The notes under the pieces: generated by a model
The model's database searches: none
What the model was told of the DNA's origin: nothing
What the model saw: the letters and a program-made list of their open reading frames with translations, nothing else
Program-made: the position numbers and the translations under genes
Source of the DNA: Acidobacteriota bacterium
Lineage (GTDB): Bacteria; Acidobacteriota; Terriglobia; UBA7540
Reading direction: 5' to 3'
Length of the DNA stretch: 22,396 bases
Assembly: GCA_003224635.1 (NCBI GenBank)
Contig: QHZK01000038.1
Location: 1-22,396, forward strand
Shown here: piece by piece, positions 8,401-13,701 of the stretch
How the letters are laid out: every line of letters starts with the position of its first letter
Position numbering within the stretch: the stretch's first letter is position 1

Positions 8401-8664
8401 CTGCCCCTGCGTGTTGGCGGAACTCATGCTGTCCAGGCCGGCGATGGTCGAGAACTGGCGCTCGAGCGGCGTCGCTACGGCGGAGGCCATCGTGTCCGGA
8501 CTCGCGCCAGGAAGAAAGGCGAACACCTGGATGGTCGGGCGGTCCACGTTCGGCAGGTCGCTGACCGGCAGAAGCCGGTAGGCCATGGCCCCGAACAGCA
8601 GAATCGCCGACGTCACCAGCGTCGTCATGATGGGGCGGCGGATAAAAAGTTCTGGGATATTCAT
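5437..8664 (-). CDS. RND multidrug efflux transporter, HAE-1 / MdtB-MdtC type
   Basis: A 1075-residue inner-membrane proton-driven efflux pump of the AcrB/MdtB family, full length for the group. The cytoplasmic N-terminal helix (FIRRPIMTTLV, residues 7-17) leads into TM1. Two Asp in TM4 (D405, D406, in GFVVDDAIVMLENI) match the AcrB proton-relay pair. The C-terminal half has the family KKNAIMMIDFALEAQR segment after TM10. An apparent extra stretch of about 23 residues (907-931) sits in the loop between TM9 and TM10. No Shine-Dalgarno is seen before the ATG. The adaptor gene lies 61 bases upstream on the same strand, so the two form an operon; the outer-membrane channel must be encoded elsewhere. 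The substrate is not predictable. Confidence 0.95.
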   Translation of the reverse strand: MNIPELFIRRPIMTTLVTSAILLFGAMAYRLLPVSDLPNVDRPTIQVFAFLPGASPDTMASAVATPLERQFSTIAGLDSMSSANTQGQTTVTLQFNLSRSIDAAAQDVQSMISQAEAQLPQGMPSPPSFRKVNPADQPILYMAVSSATLPLPEVTDYADTRMAQRISMVSGVAQVQVFGAQKFAVRVQFDPKALAARQIGIDEAVDAIRNANVNLPTGTLYGRHKEFTVEATGQLMNAAAFRPLIVAYRNGSPVHLEELANVVDGTQTDKIINWYITPETAVRSMVIAVQKQPGTNTVEVVDNVNRLLPTFRREMPAAIHLDTIYDRSLTIRGSVSDVKFTLYLTIALVVMVIFLFLRNLSATIIPSLALPFSIVGTFAVMYLLGYTVDNLSLMALTLSVGFVVDDAIVMLENIVRHLEMGKSTLQAALDGSREIGFTILSMTLSLAAVFIPVLFMGGMLGRLLHEFAVTIAVAILVSGFVSLTLTPMLCSRFLRHRPAEHHGALFNLFERGFQSLLGAYDHSLRFVLRHRFATLTGSLLLAGATAYIFVLTPMGFLPSEDTGFFFGFTMAAQGISFDSMKEHQEKLNKIFQADPNLDAMMSLCPLNFGGFGSNTGIFFAHLKPHPQRKLSTDEVIQELAPKLMVVPGMMAFLQNPPPIQIGGQLTKSRFQFTLQGTETQELYAVSNDFLAKMSTLQALQDVNTDLQIKNPQVNVRIDRDKAYALGVSAFQIEDALATAYGERQVSTIYTPRDEYWVMTELEPQYQAEPDALSMLYIRSSGGKLVPLGAVSGIEQGLGPLSVNHYGQLPSVTLSFGLRPGVALGDALKEVENLAHKSLPPAISTTFQGEALEFQSSLTGLGLLIVLAILVIYIVLGVLYESFIHPITILSGLPSAGFGALVTLILFSTPLSVLREVFHSQGFRAMLATMVSHTELNLYCFVGIMMLIGIVKKNAIMMIDFALEAQRNEGKAPLDAIYQGCLIRFRPIMMTTMAALMGTLPIAIGFGASAQSRRPLGLSVVGGLVVSQLITLYITPVYYTYLDALQRLFRGRRARPADELPVAASSRPVEPEAVNR

Positions 8665-8669
8665 GGCGG

Positions 8670-8731
8670 CTTGTCAGCAGTCAGCGGTCCGCGTCCGTCG
8701 CTTGTCACTCGTCACTCGTCGCTTGTCACTG
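8670..8731. repeat. Heptad tandem array inside the efflux operon
   Basis: GTC recurs at 8673, 8680 and 8687 and again at 8697, 8704, 8711, 8718 and 8725, i.e. 7-base steps with one phase break. Units include CTTGTCA and CTCGTCA. It fills nearly the whole gap between the adaptor and pump genes and contains the TGA stop of the adaptor gene (8728-8726). Confidence 0.8.
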
Positions 8732-9889
8732 GTTTTTAACTTGCACCTTGGCCCCTGGAAAGAGCATGAGCTGACCGTCGGTCACCACCTTTTCTCCAGG
8801 CTCCAGACCCTTCTCAATGACCGTCAGGCCGCCCACCGTGGCGCCCGGCACAACCGGCGCGATGGCTACCGTGAGGTCGGGCTTGACCTTAAACACGTAT
8901 TGGCCTGTCTGACCCGCCTGCACAGCCTGGTTCGGGACTACGACCAACTTAGGCCGGCTGGTGAGAGTCAGGACCACGTTGACGAACTGCCCCGGCCACA
9001 GCCGCCGGTCCGGATTAGCGAAAGTCCCCTTGAGCAGGATGGTCCCGGTTGCAGGATCGACGGTGTTGTTGACGAAAGTCAATGCGCCCTCCGCGGGATG
9101 CCGCTCATCCTGAGGGATCATCGCTCGGACCCGCAGCTTCCCTCGAGTCTGATACTTCTTGATGTCGGCCAGGTGCTGTTCCGGGACCGAAAAGTCCACG
9201 TAGACGGGCGCGATCTGATTGATGACCACCAGGCTTGTATCATTGGCCTTGACGACGTTGCCGGGATGGACCATCAGGTTCCCGCTGCGGCCGGCGATGG
9301 GGGAGCGGACCGTACAATATCCAAGGTCGACTTTGGCGCTCTCCACCGCGGCCCGGTCGGCGCGAACGGACGCCTCCAGGGCGTCGGCATTGGTCTGGAA
9401 CTGGTCGTATTGGTCTTTCGACACAATTCCGGCCTGAAATAATTGTGTGGAGCGCTCCGCCTGTGCCTGGGCGTTCCTGGCCTGGGCGATGTCCCTGGCC
9501 AGCGTGGCTTCAGCCTGTTTGAGCCTGGCTTGATAGGGGCGCGAATCAACGGTAAACAAGAGATCGCCGGCATTCACGTCCCGGCCTTCCTGGAAGTAAA
9601 CCCGGTCCACCTCGCCATCGATTTGCGACCTTACCGTCACGGTCGAATAAGCTTCTACGTTTCCGATGACGCGCACTTCTACCGGGACGGTTTGTTGAGT
9701 CGCGCCGGCAACGGTTACCGGCACAGTCATACTCATGGCAGGCGGCGCCCCACTCCCCTTGGCGCCGTTGTCGGAGCACGCCGGCAGAAACATGAGCCAA
9801 GCAAGAATCAGAATGAGAGCCGGTGCGGGAATCGACTTCAGGCAGGAGAGCTGCCGGGCGTCCTGCTCAGATATGACCGATAGTTTCAA
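8726..9889 (-). CDS. RND efflux periplasmic adaptor (membrane fusion) lipoprotein, MdtA-like
   Basis: The adaptor bridges the RND pump and an outer-membrane channel. A hydrophobic signal ends in a lipobox (FLPAC), predicting a lipid-anchored Cys. The barrel-sandwich hybrid domain (VTVRSQIDGEV, then FQEGRDVNAGDLL) and a helical hairpin (repeated EATLARDIAQ/QAQAERSTQLF-type heptads) precede the second lipoyl half (VRSPIAGRSG), the beta-barrel and the membrane-proximal domain with a closing GAKVQV. The start is uncertain. No ATG precedes the signal; I chose TTG at 9889 because GGAG lies 11 bases upstream, but the frame is open to another TTG at 9952 without a ribosome site. It is operonic with the RND gene. 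Confidence 0.93.
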   Translation of the reverse strand: MKLSVISEQDARQLSCLKSIPAPALILILAWLMFLPACSDNGAKGSGAPPAMSMTVPVTVAGATQQTVPVEVRVIGNVEAYSTVTVRSQIDGEVDRVYFQEGRDVNAGDLLFTVDSRPYQARLKQAEATLARDIAQARNAQAQAERSTQLFQAGIVSKDQYDQFQTNADALEASVRADRAAVESAKVDLGYCTVRSPIAGRSGNLMVHPGNVVKANDTSLVVINQIAPVYVDFSVPEQHLADIKKYQTRGKLRVRAMIPQDERHPAEGALTFVNNTVDPATGTILLKGTFANPDRRLWPGQFVNVVLTLTSRPKLVVVPNQAVQAGQTGQYVFKVKPDLTVAIAPVVPGATVGGLTVIEKGLEPGEKVVTDGQLMLFPGAKVQVKNQ

Positions 9890-9991
9890 CGGACCGCTTT
9901 CTCCACATTCGTATGTTCGCCCCACTTTAGCGGGTTTCGCCGGGTGAGTCAACAGATACGGGGGTAAGTGAAACTGAGACGCTACCCGAGC

Positions 9992-10020
9992 TTGATTTTT
10001 GCCCGACCTCTTTGTAGCAT
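9992..10020 (+). promoter_or_regulatory. Candidate sigma-70 promoter for the subunit-3/cytochrome genes
   Basis: A TTGATT -35 (9992-9997) and a TAGCAT -10 (10015-10020) are separated by 17 bases; each matches the consensus at four of six positions. It lies about 40 bases before the start at 10061 in the divergent gap next to the efflux adaptor gene. Seen by eye only. Confidence 0.4.
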
Positions 10021-10060
10021 GGGTTGTCTCGCTGGAGGATTCCCTTCGCGGTGAGGGCCG

Positions 10061-10705
10061 ATGGATGATTCGTCTCAGGTCGAGGATCGAAGCCGGCGCG
10101 ACGCGCTCAAGAAGCTAGCGGCGGGCGCGGGCGCGATGACCGCTTTTCCGATTCTCGGGCAGGGGGGCGTCACGCCGGCAATGGAGCGCGCGGCCGAGCG
10201 CATGCACGCCGCTCGGCAGGCCGGCGCCGCGCCAGAGGGCCAATCCGGCGCGAACTGGAAACCCGTCTTCTTCGACGCGCATCAGAATGAAACGGTGGTG
10301 GCGCTGACGGAGATGATCATTCCTGAGACCGACACCCCCGGAGCCAAAAGCGCCCTGGTGAACCGTTTCATCGACCTGATGCTCAGCGACGAAGACACTG
10401 GGAGGCAGAAAGCTTTCATCGAGGGGCTGGCCTGGATCGACGGGCGCAGCCTGAAACTGCACGACAAGCCGTTCGTCCAACTCGGCCCGGAGGCGCAAAC
10501 GGAATTGCTGACCTTGCTGGCGGACCCGGAGAATAAGAAGCCGGAAGACCGGCCCGGCGTCGGGTTCTTTCAGGAGCTGAAGGACTTGACTATCTTCGGG
10601 TATTACACCTCACAAGCGGGGATGGAGCAGGAGCTGGAATACGGGGGTGACGATTACCACACCGAATTCCCGGGCGCCTGCAATCATCCTGAGCACCAAA
10701 CGTAG
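10061..10705 (+). CDS. Tat-exported gluconate 2-dehydrogenase subunit 3-like protein
   Basis: A 214-residue protein with a twin-arginine signal (SRRDALKKLAAG, residues 11-22). The mature part carries the recognisable subunit-3 segment ALTEMIIPETDTPGA and a C-terminal region with GFFQELKDLTIFGYYTS, typical of the small subunit of membrane-bound flavin (GMC) sugar dehydrogenases. That subunit carries its flavoprotein partner through the Tat route and does not itself do catalysis. GTGAGGG lies just before the ATG. The next gene is a one-haem cytochrome c, the usual electron acceptor of such complexes, but the GMC catalytic subunit normally beside them is missing here. Relatives of this complex oxidise glycosides at C3, matching the DUF1080 gene nearby. 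Confidence 0.85.
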   Translation: MDDSSQVEDRSRRDALKKLAAGAGAMTAFPILGQGGVTPAMERAAERMHAARQAGAAPEGQSGANWKPVFFDAHQNETVVALTEMIIPETDTPGAKSALVNRFIDLMLSDEDTGRQKAFIEGLAWIDGRSLKLHDKPFVQLGPEAQTELLTLLADPENKKPEDRPGVGFFQELKDLTIFGYYTSQAGMEQELEYGGDDYHTEFPGACNHPEHQT

Positions 10706-10777
10706 GCCGAGCGCCACACGGAGGACCAGGCGTTAAGCCCCAGTCTGAACATCAAAACTTAGGAGTTCAACAAGCTC

Positions 10778-11128
10778 ATGAGATCATCCGCAGCAGTCTT
10801 TTCAAGGCTTCTTCTTGTCGCGCCGTGCGCATTGTTGCTCGCCAGCGGCCTCCGAGCGGCCGACGAGCCGGACGCTGCCGCCATCTTCAAGCAGAAGTGC
10901 TCGATGTGTCACGGCGCCGACGGCAAGGGGTTCGCCGCTATCAAGACCCCGGACTTCACCGATCCGAAGTGGCAAGAGAGCATCACCGACGAAAAGATTG
11001 TCGAGACGATCAAGAACGGCAAGAAGGGGACGCCGATGCCGCCGTTCGCCGACAAATTGAAAGAAGATGAAATCCAGGCCCTCGTAAAGTATATCCGTTC
11101 GCTGAACAGCGAGAAGAAGAAGGAATAG
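10778..11128 (+). CDS. Periplasmic monohaem cytochrome c
   Basis: A 116-residue class I cytochrome c. A signal peptide (RLLLVAPCALLLASGLRA, residues 10-27) precedes the haem site CSMCH (C41, C44, H45); M87 in GTPMPPF is the likely sixth ligand. The C-terminal helix LKEDEIQALVKYIRSL is the family's closing helix. AGGAG lies 12 bases before the ATG. It follows the subunit-3 gene after 72 bases and most likely accepts electrons from a flavin dehydrogenase, passing them to the respiratory chain; this is inferred from context. Confidence 0.93.
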   Translation: MRSSAAVFSRLLLVAPCALLLASGLRAADEPDAAAIFKQKCSMCHGADGKGFAAIKTPDFTDPKWQESITDEKIVETIKNGKKGTPMPPFADKLKEDEIQALVKYIRSLNSEKKKE

Positions 11129-11390
11129 ACTTGTCCGGGCCGTCTCCCGCTGTGCCGCCCGAAACCGCTTCGCCGGCGGCCACGCAGTCTGCTGTATCGT
11201 CGATTTTGAGTCGGGAAGACTCCCAGGGCCGGACAGCGTGATCGCATCGCAGGCGTTGTAATCGTTTTCGTTTTCGATCTCCTACCGTTGTCGTTAGCAA
11301 TCTAGCGTCATCGACCGGCAAGACTGGAAGCAGCGGCGTTGGCTGAGACTCGATCGCCGGAGGGCTAAACCTTCCGCGCAGGAGAAACCT

Positions 11391-12476
11391 ATGGACCAGG
11401 TCCGAGTGGGAATCATTGGCTCAGCCTTTTCGTCGAGTATCCACGCCGAGGCATTTGAGGAAGTCCCGGAGGCGGTGCTCGTCGCGGTCTGCTCGCCGAG
11501 CAAGGCCCACGTGGAAGCGTTCGCGCGCAAGTGGAAAATCCCCACCCACGCGACCGACTACCGGAAGCTGCTCGATCGCAAGGATATTGACGTGGTTGTG
11601 GTGGGGATCCCGAACGACCTCCACCGCGAGGTCGTGGTCGCCGCCGCGAAAGCCGGGAAGCACGTCATCCTCGAGAAGCCGATCGCCCACACCCTGAAAG
11701 ATGCGGACGCCATCATCGACGCCTGCAAGAAGCGCAAGGTGAAGCTGATGTACGCGGAGACCATCTGCTTCTCGCCCAAGTACGTGCGGGCCAAGAAGCT
11801 GGTGGAGGAAGGCGCCGTAGGGAAGCTCTACATGGTGAAGCAGGGCGAGAAGCATTCCGGGCCGCACTCGGACTGGTTCTATGACGTCAAGCGCTCGGGT
11901 GGCGGCTCACTCATGGATATGGGCTGCCACGGAATCGAGTGGGCTCGCTGGATGTACGGCAAGCCGAAACCCAAAAGCGTGGTGGCGCACTGCCAGCGCG
12001 TCCTCCACACCGAACGCACCAAGGGCGAAGACAATTCCGTCGTCATCGTCGAGTTCGAAGGGGGCGGCATCGCCGTGATCGAAGATAGCTGGGCCAAGCA
12101 GGGCGGCATGGACGACCGCGTCGAACTTTATGGCGCCGAAGGCGTGATCTACTGTGACCTGCTTCACGGCAGCTCGATGGAGACTTATAGCAAGAAGGGA
12201 TACGGCTACGCCGTGGAGAAGGCCGGCGAAACCAGGGGCTGGACGTTCACCGTCTTTGAGGAAGCGCACCTCTACGGCTTCCCGCAGGAGATGCGCCACT
12301 TCATCCGCTGCCTCCTGAATGACGAGACGCCCCAGGAGACTGGCGAGGACGGCCGCGCCACCCTCGAGATCATCTACGCGGCCTACGAGTCAGCCGGCGC
12401 CGGCAAGCGAATCACCTGGCCTTATAAGCCCAAGAAGCCGGGCGACGTGCCCGTCAATCTGTGGTTGAAGGCGTGA
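11391..12476 (+). CDS. Gfo/Idh/MocA-family oxidoreductase
   Basis: A 361-residue cytoplasmic dehydrogenase-like protein. The Rossmann loop is GIIGSAFSSS (residues 7-16), somewhat different from the usual GxGxxG. EKP is at 95-97, and the DxGxH motif is complete (D176, G178, H180), with E183 in place of the more usual Asp. An AGGAG ribosome site lies 6 bases before the ATG. The 262-base gap from the cytochrome gene shows no gene; the two may or may not share a transcript. The third Gfo/Idh/MocA enzyme in 12 kb, it is only distantly similar to the other two, so the three probably act on different intermediates. Substrate unknown. Confidence 0.92.
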   Translation: MDQVRVGIIGSAFSSSIHAEAFEEVPEAVLVAVCSPSKAHVEAFARKWKIPTHATDYRKLLDRKDIDVVVVGIPNDLHREVVVAAAKAGKHVILEKPIAHTLKDADAIIDACKKRKVKLMYAETICFSPKYVRAKKLVEEGAVGKLYMVKQGEKHSGPHSDWFYDVKRSGGGSLMDMGCHGIEWARWMYGKPKPKSVVAHCQRVLHTERTKGEDNSVVIVEFEGGGIAVIEDSWAKQGGMDDRVELYGAEGVIYCDLLHGSSMETYSKKGYGYAVEKAGETRGWTFTVFEEAHLYGFPQEMRHFIRCLLNDETPQETGEDGRATLEIIYAAYESAGAGKRITWPYKPKKPGDVPVNLWLKA

Positions 12477-12678
12477 CGCACGGCGCGGGCGGGGAGGAGA
12501 TTGTCGCGGCCCTGGAGAAGCGGAATTAACGCGGCGGATCAGTGGTCGTGATAGTATCAACATAAGCTTGTGAGGTCACAGTCGGCCGCATGCGAAATCG
12601 GCATGGCAGCGGGGCGCAAGAAACGGACCGCACCATTCTCGAACGATGTCGGGCTTCGCGTCCTGGTTTGGAGCACAC

Positions 12679-13107
12679 ATGGGTGAGAGAAAATATCGGC
12701 AGCGGGGCTACCAGGATTCCGATCGCGAGCGGCGGGAGAAGCGCTCCGATCAGCGATCCGGACCGAAGCCGGAGACTTTCGGGCCCAAGACCCCGCGGAT
12801 GCCGGCGACCCACTCCGTCGTGCGCTGCGCTGGCTGTGGCGCCATCCTCCCGCCAGACTTCGATCCCACCGGGCGGTGTCCGCGTTGCGCCTTTGAGTTG
12901 CACAGTTGCAAGCAGTGCGCGTATTTCGATACCTCGGCCAAGTTCGAATGCACCCAGCCGATTCCGCACCGGATTGCAAAGAAGGACTCCCGGAACCACT
13001 GTACGTTCTACGCGCCGCGCACCACCGTCGAGCGGCAAACGTCGCCGGGCGCCTCCCGGTCCGACGATCCTCGCAAGGCCTTCGAGGACCTGTTTAAGAA
13101 GCAGTGA
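12679..13107 (+). CDS. Zinc-ribbon protein of unknown function
   Basis: A 142-residue protein starting at the ATG at 12679, which has GGAG 5 bases upstream; an in-frame ATG 33 bases earlier lacks one. The N-terminal 40 residues are highly charged and probably disordered (rich in R, E, D, K). The core has eight cysteines: CxxC at 50/53, CxxC at 67/70, CxxC at 77/80, then C91 and C108, enough for two zinc sites. Conserved-looking segments are LHSCKQCAYFD, ECTQPIPHRI and NHCTFY. The C-terminus ends in a DPRKAFEDLFKK segment. I recognise no named family. Such proteins usually bind nucleic acid or protein partners, but no function can be assigned. Confidence 0.75.
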   Translation: MGERKYRQRGYQDSDRERREKRSDQRSGPKPETFGPKTPRMPATHSVVRCAGCGAILPPDFDPTGRCPRCAFELHSCKQCAYFDTSAKFECTQPIPHRIAKKDSRNHCTFYAPRTTVERQTSPGASRSDDPRKAFEDLFKKQ

Positions 13108-13160
13108 CGAGTGACAAGCTCGAGTTTCGATTTTCCAGTTTCGACTTTCCGGTTCTTTCC
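13105..13160. repeat. Heptad tandem array starting at a stop codon
   Basis: Units AGTGACG, AGTGACA, AGCTCGA, GTTTCGA, TTTTCCA, GTTTCGA, CTTTCCG, GTTCTTT follow in 7-base steps. The first unit overlaps the TGA stop of the zinc-ribbon gene (13105-13107), and the array ends a few bases before the ribosome site of the FKBP gene. The consensus drifts along the array from TGAC to TTTCGA while the period stays 7. Confidence 0.7.
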
Positions 13161-13172
13161 ACAGGAAGGCTT

Positions 13173-13658
13173 ATGAAAAAAGCGATGCCGATGTTTCTTG
13201 CCCTGGCCGCGCTTGCGGCTTCGCAGTGGCTGGCCCAGACGACACAAGCTCCGACCGGGACGGCGCACAAGCCCGGGGCCACACATAAGGCTGCGACGTC
13301 TCATACCGCCCCTGCGGCCAAGGCCGTCACCACGCCCTCGGGTTTGAAATACGTCGATCTGCTCGTTGGCAAGGGGCCGACGCCCAAAGACGGCGATACC
13401 GTGCTGGTCCATTACACCGGAAGGTTCACCAACGGCAAGATCTTCGACACCTCGCGTGGCAAGCAGCCGTTCCAATTCGTGCTGGGACAGGGACAGGTCA
13501 TCAAAGGCTGGGACGAAGGTGTCGCGTCCATGCACGTAGGCGGAAAGCGCAAGCTGATCGTGCCTCCCGCCCTGGCCTACGGCGCACAAGGTTACCCCAA
13601 CGTGATTCCTCCCAACTCTACGCTGGTCTTCCAGGTCGAACTACTCAAGGTCAACTAG
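13173..13658 (+). CDS. Secreted FKBP-type peptidyl-prolyl cis-trans isomerase
   Basis: A 161-residue protein starting at 13173, where GGAAGG lies 3-8 bases upstream and a signal peptide begins (MKKAMPMFLALAALAAS). The longer open frame from 13104 runs through the repeat array and is not used. A low-complexity Ala/Thr/His/Lys linker (residues 24-52) joins the signal to one FKBP domain with VHYTG (79-83), FDTS (91-94), VIKGWDEG (109-116), LAYG (134-137) and IPPNSTLVFQVELL (145-158), all active-site or core motifs of the family. It catalyses proline isomerisation, probably assisting folding of exported proteins. The gene stands alone, convergent with comEC. Confidence 0.93.
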   Translation: MKKAMPMFLALAALAASQWLAQTTQAPTGTAHKPGATHKAATSHTAPAAKAVTTPSGLKYVDLLVGKGPTPKDGDTVLVHYTGRFTNGKIFDTSRGKQPFQFVLGQGQVIKGWDEGVASMHVGGKRKLIVPPALAYGAQGYPNVIPPNSTLVFQVELLKVN

Positions 13659-13701
13659 CAGACATCTGAGCGGCGGCCAGGTGAGGTCCGGCTCTGCTGA
13701 A

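Noticed and set aside
10706..10777. Possible remnant of a GMC flavoprotein gene between subunit 3 and cytochrome c
   Set aside because: The 72-base gap shows no GxGxxG or other GMC fragment in any frame by eye.
12475..12531. Mini-ORF of 18 codons (GTG start) overlapping the end of the third Gfo/Idh/MocA gene
   Set aside because: Too short, no clear ribosome site and no recognisable product; chance is likely.
13659..13701. Terminator between the convergent FKBP and comEC genes
   Set aside because: Only a weak imperfect stem (GAGCGG...CCGGCTC) with a large loop and no T-run on either strand.
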